The translations under genes were made by a program, and so were the position numbers. The notes beneath the pieces are model-generated. The model was not told the DNA's origin. It made no database searches and saw nothing but the letters and a program-made list of their open reading frames with translations. 12,743 nucleotides of DNA from Candidatus Sphingobacterium stercoripullorum (lineage in GTDB: Bacteria; Bacteroidota; Bacteroidia; Sphingobacteriales; Sphingobacteriaceae): positions 1-12,743 of the forward strand of contig DXEZ01000262.1 in the NCBI GenBank assembly GCA_019114715.1, written 5' to 3'. Below are positions 1 through 7,838 of this stretch, piece after piece. Every line of letters starts with the position of its first letter. The stretch's first letter is position 1.

Positions 1-316
1 TTGCATACCTAGCAGCCGTATTTCCAATATCTCCACGCTTGGCATCAGCGATACTTAAAACATCTTTTGGCAGAAGCTCCCAAGTTTTGCGCAATGACTT
101 CCATCCACGCTCGCCGTAGCATTCAAAAAAGGCAATATTCGGTTTATAGGCAACACAAAGATCACTTGTAGCTTCAATAATCTCCTTATTAAAAGCGGTA
201 ATGGGATCTTCTAAATCCAACAGATGATCAGGGAGCTTCTCTAAATCGGGATCCAGTCCGACACATAAAAAGCTCTTCTTTTTCTTTATTTGCTCTATTA
301 ATTGTTCTTTATTCAT
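1..316 (-). CDS. pyrF: Orotidine 5'-phosphate decarboxylase, N-terminal part (cut by window edge)
   Basis: The first 105 codons are present; the gene continues past base 1. The enzyme decarboxylates OMP to UMP, the last step of de novo pyrimidine synthesis, in the cytoplasm. Visible signatures are FLCVGLDPDL near residues 16-25, AYKPNIAFFE in the middle, and the catalytic DAKRGDIGNTA loop at about residues 91-101, with the Asp-Lys-Asp set of the active site. The DAKRGDIGNTA form and the long DLEDPITAFNKEI insert point to the type 2 (about 270 aa) subfamily. The ATG at 316-314 directly abuts the TAA of the upstream thioredoxin gene (319-317), with no spacer, so translation is probably coupled. 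No promoter of its own is visible, and it is likely the last known member of the minus-strand run starting at 1683. Identification is firm; only the C-terminal half is unseen. Confidence 0.95.
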   Translation of the reverse strand, partial: MNKEQLIEQIKKKKSFLCVGLDPDLEKLPDHLLDLEDPITAFNKEIIEATSDLCVAYKPNIAFFECYGERGWKSLRKTWELLPKDVLSIADAKRGDIGNTAARYA

Positions 317-916
317 TTATTCGCTTGCTAGGTCCATTAAAAACTCGGCGACATGATCACCAGAATAATCTGCCATCCCCTCGTGTCGAGCGGCAATCTC
401 TCCTTTTTTATTCAATATCACGGTTGTAGGTATTGCTCCAGAGAGCCATTCACTAGGAATCTTTCCCTTAGGATATACTAATGGGAAATCTAAGTTTTGC
501 TCCAGCATAAATTGCTCAGCCTTCTGTGTAGCCCCATCAATCTCCACCATCAAAAATAAAATATCCTCTCTATCCTTAAGCTTATTATATAGTACCTGTA
601 TAGAAGGCATCTCCGCTCTACAAGGTGGGCACCAGGTTGCCCAAAAGTTTATAAACACCACTTTCTCTTGAAGACCATCCATATGCAACTCTCCTAAATC
701 TCCATAAAAAGACAGTCCATTCGGTAAATGGGACGATTCGTTAATTTGGTTCTCAACCGGTTTATTTAATGCTGGCTTGAACAGGCCAATTTTCATCAAC
801 CCTTGCTGCATCCATACACGGCTAGTTGGCCAAAACATCAAAGCGGTAAGAATAATGAGGATTGCATAGGAGACCCATTTTCCAATTTTTGATTTCTTCT
901 TTTCTTCTTGTCTCAT
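317..916 (-). CDS. Membrane-anchored TlpA/ResA-like thiol:disulfide oxidoreductase
   Basis: This 199-aa protein has a basic N-terminus (about ten residues rich in Lys/Glu), one hydrophobic anchor at about residues 15-30, a linker, and a thioredoxin-fold domain from about residue 65. The redox motif WCPPC is at residues 95-99 in the context INFWATWCPPCRAEMP, and the cis-proline that faces it is in AIPTTVILNKKG (P163). Members of this family face the periplasm and reduce or oxidise cysteines of exported proteins, for example during cytochrome c maturation; no cytochrome gene is nearby, so the substrate here is unknown. The start ATG lies 14 nt after the RluA stop and the stop touches pyrF, which suggests one transcript. 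I leave the symbol empty because tlpA, resA and stoA cannot be told apart from sequence alone. Confidence 0.9.
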   Translation of the reverse strand: MRQEEKKKSKIGKWVSYAILIILTALMFWPTSRVWMQQGLMKIGLFKPALNKPVENQINESSHLPNGLSFYGDLGELHMDGLQEKVVFINFWATWCPPCRAEMPSIQVLYNKLKDREDILFLMVEIDGATQKAEQFMLEQNLDFPLVYPKGKIPSEWLSGAIPTTVILNKKGEIAARHEGMADYSGDHVAEFLMDLASE

Positions 917-930
917 AATATATAAGGCAA

Positions 931-1683
931 TTATCTAGTATTAAACTTATTTAAATATTTTAATAACACAGAAAAGTCTTTTGTGTAATCCGCTTCTATG
1001 ACGTAAGTGCATCCAAAGGCCTTAAATGTCAACCCTTTGGCGTGCAAAGCGAACCTCTTGATGAGCGGCTGTTCTACTTTGTCTTTCCCTAAAGAGAATC
1101 CTCTTTTTTTAATTTCAGATAGGTAGACGGTTTTACCTCCATAGAGCTTATCGTTAACAATGGAAGCTTTCTGCGAGGCAAGATGCACACGGATTTGGTG
1201 CATTCTTCCGGTAATAGGTTTACACTCAACCAAAGTAAAATCTTGAAAGACAGTTAGGCTATTGAATATTGTTCGCGCCTCCTTGCCGTGGCTCTTGCTC
1301 AGTATGACGTTTTTATTACCCTTATTTAAAATCGGGTAATCTACTTCTACATCCTTAAAATAGTGCGCACCGTGAACTAGAGCGTGGTATGTTTTATCCA
1401 CAACTCTTTTCTCAAAAGCTATAGATGCATGGCGGTAGGCCTCGGCATGCTTAGAAAGAAGTAGAATTCCAGAGGTCTCTTTGTCTATGCGGTGACAAAC
1501 TTGTAAATCTGGATTAAACCTTTTTGCCATCCTAACTACACTCTGCATACTTCCTGCTGTGGACCTCTCGTCTAAGGTAGAAAGAAAGGCAGGCTTGGAA
1601 ATCGCTAAGTAGTGCTGGTCTTCAAAAATAATTAAGTCCTCAAAACGAGGAGTTTTGACACCTAAATCTAAAGTTGTGTTCAT
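931..1683 (-). CDS. RluA-family RNA pseudouridine synthase
   Basis: This 250-aa protein converts uridine to pseudouridine in rRNA or tRNA. The catalytic-aspartate motif is CHRIDKETSGILLLSK, with HRID at residues 64-67 (D67 the expected nucleophile), and the second conserved block is GRMHQIRVHLAS at 159-170, followed by a YGG segment at 181-183. There is no N-terminal S4 RNA-binding domain, so it is a short RluA/RluC-type enzyme; which uridine it modifies cannot be read from the sequence. It heads the minus-strand run with the TlpA-like gene and pyrF. The start at 1683 is the only in-frame ATG near the family's usual N-terminus, and a TAnnTTTG-like element ends only four bases upstream, so the mRNA may have almost no leader. 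Confidence 0.93.
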   Translation of the reverse strand: MNTTLDLGVKTPRFEDLIIFEDQHYLAISKPAFLSTLDERSTAGSMQSVVRMAKRFNPDLQVCHRIDKETSGILLLSKHAEAYRHASIAFEKRVVDKTYHALVHGAHYFKDVEVDYPILNKGNKNVILSKSHGKEARTIFNSLTVFQDFTLVECKPITGRMHQIRVHLASQKASIVNDKLYGGKTVYLSEIKKRGFSLGKDKVEQPLIKRFALHAKGLTFKAFGCTYVIEADYTKDFSVLLKYLNKFNTR

Positions 1684-1687
1684 ATTG

Positions 1688-1695
1688 CAAAACTA
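1688..1695 (-). promoter_or_regulatory. Candidate -7 element for the rluA-like/tlpA-like/pyrF run
   Basis: On the minus strand the bases read TAGTTTTG, matching the Bacteroidota -7 consensus TAnnTTTG. The element ends four bases before the ATG at 1683, so transcription would begin at or next to the start codon. I see no TTTG at the usual spacing upstream, so this is a half-match only. Confidence 0.35.
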
Positions 1696-1799
1696 CAAAT
1701 TCTCCATCAATAATTTAGCTTTTTGAATCTTTCAAAGCGCAAACATGCCTAGAAATCCCAATTATTCTCAATTGGGGAGTGCGTTTAATTTTTAATCTG

Positions 1800-1807
1800 T
1801 ATTTTTG
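1800..1807 (+). promoter_or_regulatory. Candidate -7 element of the panB promoter
   Basis: The bases read TATTTTTG, an exact match to TAnnTTTG, 21 bases before the panB ATG. The only upstream TTG (1772-1774) is 25 bases away, longer than the usual 17-23, so the -33 part is weak. The predicted leader would be about 15 nt and lacks a Shine-Dalgarno sequence, as is common in this phylum. Confidence 0.45.
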
Positions 1808-1828
1808 TGGTGGAATTAAAACAAAAAA

Positions 1829-2644
1829 ATGTCACACATTACACCCAATAAAAGAATAACTACTGCACGTCTTAAGCAGATGAAAGCAAAAGGTGACCTT
1901 ATTACTATGCTTACAGCTTACGATTATACCATGGCTAAAATATTAGACGATAGCGGTATTGAAGTTCTACTAGTAGGTGACTCTGCTGCGAATGTATTTG
2001 CAGGACACGACACCACCTTACCTATTACTGTTGATCAAATGATTTACCACGCATCAGCGGTTTGCCGCGGAGCATCGCAGGCACTCGTATTAGTAGACAT
2101 GCCTTTTGGCAGCTACGAAGAAAATGCTACTGATGCCTTTAATGCGGCCGTAAAGATTATGAAGGAGTCTAGAGCGCACGCTTTAAAGCTAGAAGGAGGT
2201 GTTGAAATCGTTCCACAGATAAAAAAAATAACAGCTGCAGGAATCCCTATTTGTGGGCACTTGGGCCTCACCCCGCAATCGGTCAATCAATTTGGAGGCT
2301 TTGGAGTCCGCGCCAAGGATCAAGGGGAAGCTGAGAAGCTTATTTCAGATGCCATAGCTTTAGAAGAGGCAGGATGTTTTGCTATTGTTGTTGAGAAAAT
2401 CCCTGCAGAACTGGCAAAAACCGTTAGCCAGAAAGTTGCCATCCCAATTATAGGAATAGGATCTGGAAACGGATGTGATGGGCAAGTGCTCGTAGTGAAT
2501 GATGTATTGGGCTTGACAAAAGACTTCAAACCTAAATTCTTAAGAAACTACTTAAATTTATACGAAGAGATCTCTGGTGCTGTGAAAAACTACATTAGCG
2601 ACGTCAAGACCAAAGATTATCCCAATAAAAACGAACAATACTAA
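1829..2644 (+). CDS. panB: 3-methyl-2-oxobutanoate hydroxymethyltransferase
   Basis: PanB transfers a hydroxymethyl group from 5,10-methylene-THF to alpha-ketoisovalerate to give ketopantoate, the first committed step towards pantothenate and CoA, in the cytoplasm. At 271 aa it has the normal family length and the (beta/alpha)8 barrel signatures: TMLTAYDYTMAK at 26-37, LLVGDSAANV at 47-56 (metal ligand D51), LVDMPFGSY at 88-96 (metal ligand D90), LKLEGG at 119-124, GHLGLTPQSVNQFGGF at 143-158, and the catalytic-base region VVEKIP with E189. All key residues are intact. It lies alone on the plus strand with its own promoter, 145 nt from the divergent pseudouridine synthase gene. No other pan gene is in the window. 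The following membrane-protein gene begins 9 nt after its stop and is probably co-transcribed. Confidence 0.97.
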   Translation: MSHITPNKRITTARLKQMKAKGDLITMLTAYDYTMAKILDDSGIEVLLVGDSAANVFAGHDTTLPITVDQMIYHASAVCRGASQALVLVDMPFGSYEENATDAFNAAVKIMKESRAHALKLEGGVEIVPQIKKITAAGIPICGHLGLTPQSVNQFGGFGVRAKDQGEAEKLISDAIALEEAGCFAIVVEKIPAELAKTVSQKVAIPIIGIGSGNGCDGQVLVVNDVLGLTKDFKPKFLRNYLNLYEEISGAVKNYISDVKTKDYPNKNEQY

Positions 2645-2653
2645 GAAACTTAT

Positions 2654-3265
2654 ATGCTTCGATTGATTTTAATACTCTCGGGTATATTTATTTTAGGGTT
2701 TTGGCTAACCCGGAGTCTGCGTCTCCGGGTTGATCGTTTTACGGGTTTCCACCAGCAGCGTTACGACGGATATGTTTTAATAGAGCCCCTACCCCATATT
2801 GTAGATCAAACCTACAAAAGTACGCTTAAAAGCTTGGGCATAGGCATCGCATTTCTACTGGTTATAGTATTCCTCGGCGTACGCGCTAGAATACTTCTTT
2901 TATTTCTGCCTATTAGCATGTATTTAATATTACAAGTAGTTGTTTTAATCAACCACCTGCAACATAGCACCCGGCAGAGAGTATGGTACAACGCGTTAAC
3001 GGGTGAGGCTATCTTGCAAAAGGGAAAGCTAAGACCAATTAAAATTAATCTTCTAGGAAACCTGCAAGCAGTAGAATGCATAGAGGACGTTCAAAAAAAC
3101 CAAGGCAATCTAATCTGCTACTATAAAATTAAACTTACAACTGGTCAAGACATTCGTCTTTCTTTTTTATTAGAAAAAGACAACCCCGTTTTTTTAAAGC
3201 TCATGGAGTCAATCAGCGATCGGGTAAAAATCACACGCATCAAAAAACTCTTCCCATTCATATAA
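2654..3265 (+). CDS. Small membrane protein of unknown function
   Basis: I do not recognise a family for this 203-aa protein. It has a hydrophobic N-terminal segment (about residues 2-18), a basic connecting stretch including the sequence SLRLRVDRFTGF, and two closely spaced hydrophobic segments at about 60-76 and 78-100. These are followed by a soluble, beta-rich C-terminal region of about 100 residues (for example QRVWYNALTGEAIL and YYKIKLTTGQDIRLSF). This shape resembles small membrane proteins with a PH-like cytoplasmic domain, but that is a guess from secondary-structure pattern. The ATG is 9 nt after the panB stop, so it is probably on the panB transcript; nothing in the sequence links it to pantothenate synthesis. 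The open frame is uninterrupted and its codon use resembles its neighbours. Confidence 0.8.
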   Translation: MLRLILILSGIFILGFWLTRSLRLRVDRFTGFHQQRYDGYVLIEPLPHIVDQTYKSTLKSLGIGIAFLLVIVFLGVRARILLLFLPISMYLILQVVVLINHLQHSTRQRVWYNALTGEAILQKGKLRPIKINLLGNLQAVECIEDVQKNQGNLICYYKIKLTTGQDIRLSFLLEKDNPVFLKLMESISDRVKITRIKKLFPFI

Positions 3266-3535
3266 GCGCCTTGCTTTAGCAGCCTCTTTTCTTACTGGCT
3301 GGCAAATACTCACTGAAAACAGTCAAATTCTAATTCAAAAGCCCCTACTTCTCACTGATAGTTGTGAAAAATAAAAAACTTGATTCTATTTGTTATAATA
3401 TAAAAAAAACTAGGATTCTAGACATTACCAAATTAAAAACTGGAAAGGAAAACTCAAAGAAAGGAGATAAAACAGCCCTTAGAAATAGATTTTCAAAACG
3501 CTATGTGAAACATCAATAAAATTCTTAAATTTCAG

Positions 3536-5623
3536 TTGCCATCAAATTTCTCTTACGTGAATATAATCTTCAACTATTTATCTAAAGCTCGAACAGCAGA
3601 TTTAACAGCTCCTTTAAGAGTTTCTTCTCTATTTTTATTTTTGGTATTTAGTTCGATTTCTTTACAAGGAACAGCATTAAATGTTTACCTAGGCATTGAT
3701 AACCAACCTGAATCTCTCTCTCTTCCAGAGGATTCAATTCGTGTAGAACAGTTAATCAAAGAGTCTCGGAATGCCGATCATATTGAGAGCAGCCTTAGTG
3801 ACATAGAAATAGCCTCCCAGGCCGTCGATTTGTCTTTCAAATTCAACGACGGTTCTTTATATGCAAAAGCATTGGATAATTTAGGGTTAATCTACCGATT
3901 CCGACAGCAATACGCCGATGCGTTGGAGTTACACTCGAAAGCCTTCAACTTAATAAAAAACTCTAAGAGTGAACCTGCATTGCAAAAAATGATCTATGCA
4001 AACAATGCAGGACTCGCTGCACGATACAGTGGAAAGTACAAAACAGCCACCACCTATTACCTACAAGCTTTACAAATTGCTGAGGAAAACGATGACGCAA
4101 AAAACATCTCCATTTCAAGCAACGGATTAGGCCTTACCTATATGGCTATACCAGATATGGAGCAAAAAGGATTATTTTACTTATTCAAAGCCCTGCAAAT
4201 AGCTAAAAGTAAAGGCAATAAAAAGGGTACTGCAATGAACCTGATAGCAATTTGCAATCACTACATAGAAAAGGATTTAAATAACATAGCGCGGTTTTAC
4301 CTTCAAGAGCTCTTAGAAATAAACCAAGAGATAAACGACAAATTTGGATTAGGTGTTACTTACCTCAGCTTTTCTGATTCATTCATTAAAGAGGACATTG
4401 ATAAATCAGAATTCTACCTCTTAAAGTCCATAGAAATATTCACCTCCCTTAATAACAGCCGTCAGCTAGCAATCGCCTACTACCAATTAGCTGACTTGTA
4501 CCGTTATAGCAATAAAGACACGCAGAGCATGCAGATGTACCGTCAATCCTTTAACGCAGCTAGCAAGCTGAAGCTTTGGCCTATAATGCGCTACAATGCT
4601 GGTGAGCTGTACAAGCTATATGAGAAAAGTGGCGATTATAAAACGGCTTTGGAATACCATAAAAAGAAGTCAGAAATTGCCGATAGCATCAATTTAAACG
4701 ATCAAATAACGCAGATCAATATCTTAGATAGAAAGTACGACTTTTCCCAAAAAGAACAGCAAATAAGGTTATTAACCAAAGACAAAGAGGTTCATGAATC
4801 TCAAATGAAACTACAAAAGGAAAAAGTACGTATCAGCGTGGTTGTTATGGTTATTCTAATAATTTGTTTTTGTACCTTCCTCATTCTAAATAACATCAAT
4901 AAAAAACGTTCCAGGAAAATTGAGCAACTGATCCAAGAACAAGAGAAAGACAAGATTAAAGCAGATTACGAAAAAACGCTCTTAGAGTCCCGGATTTTAG
5001 CACAGCAAACAAAAATCAATCCCCACTTAATCTTCAACTGTTTAAATGCCATAAAGTACTTGATTCAAACCGACCAGCATCAAATTGCTGACCGGTATAT
5101 TTTACACTTAAGCCGCTATATCCGGTTGGTCTTAGAGACCTCCAAAGAGCCCACAATCAGCTTATCAGAAGAAATAAACCTAATTCAGCATTACATTAAG
5201 CTGGAGCAAATTCGGTTTAGAGATTCATTTGAATTTATTGTAGAAAATAAACTCGAACCTAACCAGAATATCCATATTCCAACTTTACTAACCCAGCCCT
5301 ATGTAGAAAATGCTATTTGGCATGGACTCTTACCTAAGAATTCCGAAAGCAGGCTATTGAAGCTATTGGTATACAATGCACCAGATGGAACTGTAAGAAT
5401 TATAATAGATGATAATGGTGTAGGTAGAAGTGATCCCGATACAGCGCCTAAAGAGACTTTTAAAAAGAGTATGGGCAGTATCATCACCCAAGAGCGGGTC
5501 CGTTTATTTAATGAGGAAAACCAAGGGAAACCACCGCAAATTGCAATAAATATAATTGACAAAAAAGATGTAGAAGGTCAACCCTCGGGTACCTGCGTGG
5601 AATTAATAATCACAAGAGCCTAG
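3536..5623 (+). CDS. TPR-containing LytS/YehU-type sensor histidine kinase
   Basis: A 695-aa sensor kinase. A hydrophobic, signal-like segment at about residues 29-48 precedes a periplasmic region of TPR-type helical repeats (about 108-380; for example LDNLGLIYRFRQQYADALELHSKAF). A coiled-coil stretch, one membrane segment at about 433-451 and a second coiled coil lead into the His_kinase (PF06580-type) domain. The phospho-acceptor motif INPHLIFNCLN places H497. The ATPase has an N-box (PYVENAIWHG, N592), a G1 box (DDNGVGR, about 625-631) and a G-box near MGSIITQERVRLF (646-658). Such kinases normally phosphorylate LytTR response regulators, but none is adjacent. No ATG fits: the in-frame stop upstream is TGA at 3506-3508, and the first candidates are TTG at 3536 and GTG at 3557, so the start is uncertain. 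The 270-nt upstream spacer (3266-3535) holds no clear promoter match. Confidence 0.9.
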   Translation: MPSNFSYVNIIFNYLSKARTADLTAPLRVSSLFLFLVFSSISLQGTALNVYLGIDNQPESLSLPEDSIRVEQLIKESRNADHIESSLSDIEIASQAVDLSFKFNDGSLYAKALDNLGLIYRFRQQYADALELHSKAFNLIKNSKSEPALQKMIYANNAGLAARYSGKYKTATTYYLQALQIAEENDDAKNISISSNGLGLTYMAIPDMEQKGLFYLFKALQIAKSKGNKKGTAMNLIAICNHYIEKDLNNIARFYLQELLEINQEINDKFGLGVTYLSFSDSFIKEDIDKSEFYLLKSIEIFTSLNNSRQLAIAYYQLADLYRYSNKDTQSMQMYRQSFNAASKLKLWPIMRYNAGELYKLYEKSGDYKTALEYHKKKSEIADSINLNDQITQINILDRKYDFSQKEQQIRLLTKDKEVHESQMKLQKEKVRISVVVMVILIICFCTFLILNNINKKRSRKIEQLIQEQEKDKIKADYEKTLLESRILAQQTKINPHLIFNCLNAIKYLIQTDQHQIADRYILHLSRYIRLVLETSKEPTISLSEEINLIQHYIKLEQIRFRDSFEFIVENKLEPNQNIHIPTLLTQPYVENAIWHGLLPKNSESRLLKLLVYNAPDGTVRIIIDDNGVGRSDPDTAPKETFKKSMGSIITQERVRLFNEENQGKPPQIAINIIDKKDVEGQPSGTCVELIITRA

Positions 5624-5629
5624 CTCCCT

Positions 5630-5968
5630 CTAGATAGAGGCGAACCATTCCTGAAACTGTTTACCTAGTAAAAAAACTGGCTTCGTTTCTCCCGACAATG
5701 CAGAAACGAGTCCTATTAACCACATGATAAAAAGGACAATGAAGGCAAACATTGAAATGATTAACCCTAGAAAAGGAATAACGTTAACAACACTTATAGC
5801 AATTCCCAACAACCCAATACCCAAACTCTGTCTTACATGAAAAGCAGTAAAGGGATTTTTCTTTTCTTGATTCAAAATCAATGCTACAATTAAACCTATG
5901 ATGGTTATATAGGCTACTATCGCCAATCCCTTGCCTTCTTCGACCGATGTTGTATTCTTCTCTTTCAT
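5630..5968 (-). CDS. DUF4870/Tic20-like small membrane protein
   Basis: I choose the ATG at 5968-5966 (112 aa); an in-frame TTG nine bases upstream would add only three residues. The protein has a short charged N-terminus with EEGKGLAIVAYITIIGLI, a loop rich in Lys/Asn, the conserved FHVRQSLGIGLLG block (residues 43-55) and two further hydrophobic segments up to about residue 90, ending in a soluble tail FLLGKQFQEWFASI. The AYI...NPFTAFHxRQ pattern is typical of DUF4870-like, Tic20-related inner-membrane proteins, which are widespread but have no settled function in bacteria. It converges on the histidine kinase gene, with only six bases between the stop codons. No consensus promoter was found upstream on the minus strand. 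Confidence 0.85.
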   Translation of the reverse strand: MKEKNTTSVEEGKGLAIVAYITIIGLIVALILNQEKKNPFTAFHVRQSLGIGLLGIAISVVNVIPFLGLIISMFAFIVLFIMWLIGLVSALSGETKPVFLLGKQFQEWFASI

Positions 5969-6163
5969 TGTATACAAGTTTTAATGATATAATACCCTTA
6001 AAATTTTATAATCCACTATTTAACAGATTAAAGGTATTAATAATAAATATAGAAATATAGGCAGAAAGAGTAACCTATAGATTAGAGTTAGTATTTAACC
6101 ATTATGAATTAGAACAGCTATGGCAGTTCATAACATATCTAGAAAATTCTATAGATAAAAAGC

Positions 6164-7171
6164 TTACAGAGTATATTTTGTAATCGATTTAAACAGGATA
6201 TCTTTGAGTTGCTGAATATTCTTACCAGTAACAGAAGAAATAAAAACATGTTCAATGTCTTTTGGCAATTCTTCCGCCATTTCTTTTTGCAGTTCCTCAT
6301 CGAGCACATCGGATTTGGATATAGCTAGAACTCTAGGCTTATCCTTTAATTCTGGATTGAATTTTACCAGTTCGTTCATTAACACCTCGTACTCCTCTTG
6401 AATACTTTTGGATGTATCCGCCGAAATAATGAATAACAAGGTTGCATTCCTCTCTATGTGCCTTAAAAACCTGTGGCCAAGTCCTTTTCCTTCAGAAGCT
6501 CCCTCAATGATCCCCGGTATATCGGCCATAACAAAGGATTTCCCGTCCCTATAGCCAACAACTCCCAGGTTGGGCACTAAAGTTGTAAATGGATAGTCTG
6601 CTATTTCAGGCTTCGCTTCTGACACAACAGAAAGAAGGGTTGACTTTCCAGCATTCGGAAAACCCACTAAACCTACATCAGCAAGCAGCTTAAGCTCTAA
6701 AACAACACTCAGCTCCTTCCTTGGGAGGCCGGGCTGTGCATAACGAGGAGTTTGATTGGTTGAAGATTTAAAATGCCAATTGCCAAGCCCACCTTTACCA
6801 CCTTCAAGTAGGGTGATGGTTTGACCGTCTTCCATAATCTCACCTATATACTCTCCTGTATCTGCGTTTTTGGCAACGGTTCCTAGTGGGACGTCAATAA
6901 ATTGATCTTTGCCATCCGCACCAGTTTTCATGGTCTTACCCCCCGCCTCGCCATCATCAGCAAATACGTGACGCTGGAATTTTAGATGCAGTAAAGTCCA
7001 GAAGTTTGATGCACCTCTCAAAATGATATGTCCTCCTCTACCACCATCACCGCCAGCTGGTCCTCCTTTACTTGTTTTTTTGTCACGGTGAAGATAAGAT
7101 GAGCCTGCACCTCCTTTACCGGAGCGGCAAAATATCTTCACATAATCGACAAAGTTTGATCCTTGAGACAT
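6164..7171 (-). CDS. obg: Obg-family GTPase
   Basis: Obg is an essential GTPase that binds the large ribosomal subunit late in assembly and is linked to stress signalling. This 335-aa protein has the glycine-rich Obg fold at about residues 7-160 (RSGKGGAGS, GGPAGGDGGRGGHI, GGKGGLGN) and then the G domain: G1 GFPNAGKS (170-177), switch I PFTTLVPNLG (195-204), G3 DIPG (217-220) with the following GASEGKGLGHRFLRHIER, and G5 SSVTGK (312-317). The G4 position reads ISKSD (284-288) instead of the classic NKxD. There is no C-terminal OCT domain, so it is the short form. It begins 27 nt after adk and is surely read with it. Start ATG at 7171-7169 places the Obg fold at its usual distance from the N-terminus. 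Confidence 0.97.
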   Translation of the reverse strand: MSQGSNFVDYVKIFCRSGKGGAGSSYLHRDKKTSKGGPAGGDGGRGGHIILRGASNFWTLLHLKFQRHVFADDGEAGGKTMKTGADGKDQFIDVPLGTVAKNADTGEYIGEIMEDGQTITLLEGGKGGLGNWHFKSSTNQTPRYAQPGLPRKELSVVLELKLLADVGLVGFPNAGKSTLLSVVSEAKPEIADYPFTTLVPNLGVVGYRDGKSFVMADIPGIIEGASEGKGLGHRFLRHIERNATLLFIISADTSKSIQEEYEVLMNELVKFNPELKDKPRVLAISKSDVLDEELQKEMAEELPKDIEHVFISSVTGKNIQQLKDILFKSITKYTL

Positions 7172-7198
7172 ACCTTCTAGACTTATATATTATAATAA

Positions 7199-7774
7199 TT
7201 AGGCTACAACACCATCCACAATCGAGCTAAGCTCTGTGAATATGGTATCGATCGCCCCTATACCATTCACTTTATGTAATTTACCAGACTTCTCGTAGTA
7301 AGGCAATACGTGAATAGTTTTTGAAAAATATTCTTCAATTCTTTTTTTCAATTTATCCGCCGCATCATCAGCTCTCCCTGAAATCTCAGCACGCTTAGCG
7401 ATCCGTTTGGTAAGTTCCTCTTCAGAAACATCAAGTGCCAAAACGGTATTGATTTGTTCGCCTCTTGTTGCCAGAAAATTATCCAATGCTTCTGCTTGCG
7501 CTACTGTACGTGGGAAACCATCAAAAATAAACCCTTTAGCTCCAGGATTTTTATTGATCTCTTCTTCCAGCATCGCAATGGTGATAGAATCTGGAACCAA
7601 GTTTCCTTCAGCTATCAGCTGGCTCACCTGCTCGCCAAGTGGAGTTTGATTTTTAATGTGTGCACGAAACAGGTCACCAGTTGAAATGTGCACCAACTGG
7701 TACTTTTCAATTAATTTTTCTGATTGTGTGCCTTTTCCTGCGCCCGGAGGGCCAAATAAAACTAGGTTAAGCAT
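7199..7774 (-). CDS. adk: Adenylate kinase, short-LID form
   Basis: Adenylate kinase interconverts ATP + AMP and 2 ADP in the cytoplasm. The 191-aa protein shows the P-loop GPPGAGKGT (residues 8-16), the AMP-binding segment HISTGDLFR (29-37), FDGFPRT (84-90), and an arginine-bearing region KRIAKRAEISGRADD (123-137) in which the LID domain is replaced by a short loop. The four-cysteine zinc LID is absent, so this is the short type usual in Bacteroidota. All catalytic arginine positions I can align are present. It is the first gene of the adk-obg pair and starts just downstream of the terminator of the tRNA-Arg gene on the same strand. No TAnnTTTG promoter is evident in the short space between, so some read-through from the tRNA promoter is possible. 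Confidence 0.97.
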   Translation of the reverse strand: MLNLVLFGPPGAGKGTQSEKLIEKYQLVHISTGDLFRAHIKNQTPLGEQVSQLIAEGNLVPDSITIAMLEEEINKNPGAKGFIFDGFPRTVAQAEALDNFLATRGEQINTVLALDVSEEELTKRIAKRAEISGRADDAADKLKKRIEEYFSKTIHVLPYYEKSGKLHKVNGIGAIDTIFTELSSIVDGVVA

Positions 7775-7795
7775 AATACGTGTAGAATTTGAATT

Positions 7796-7830
7796 AAAAA
7801 AAGCCTAATCCCTTATAAGAATTAGGCCTT
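7796..7830 (-). terminator. Intrinsic terminator of the tRNA-Arg gene
   Basis: On the minus strand, GCCTAAT (arm 7821-7827) pairs with ATTAGGC (arm 7803-7809) over an 11-nt loop, with a few extra pairs at the base around a one-base bulge. Seven consecutive U residues follow (7802-7796). It begins nine bases past the tRNA 3' end and stops 22 bases before the adk start. Confidence 0.85.
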
Positions 7831-7838
7831 AGAATTTG

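Noticed and set aside
3309..3358. Direct repeat CTCACTGA (3309-3316 and 3351-3358) as an operator
   Set aside because: Only 8 bases at 42-bp spacing, with no promoter element nearby and no symmetry.
3461..3466. AAGGAG Shine-Dalgarno-like sequence upstream of the histidine kinase
   Set aside because: No start codon lies at a working distance; the kinase start is about 70 bases away and this phylum rarely uses such sites.
5627..5640. CCTCT-AGAT-AGAGG hairpin between the convergent kinase and DUF4870-like genes as a terminator
   Set aside because: The stem is only five base pairs, overlaps a stop codon and has no U-tract on either strand.
6102..6133. TTATGAA/TTCATAA inverted repeat after obg
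   Set aside because: The arms are AT-rich, the loop is 18 nt and there is no U-tract, so chance cannot be excluded.
7407..7684. Open reading frames on the plus strand opposite adk
   Set aside because: They are antisense to a firmly identified gene, have no family features and mirror its codon pattern.
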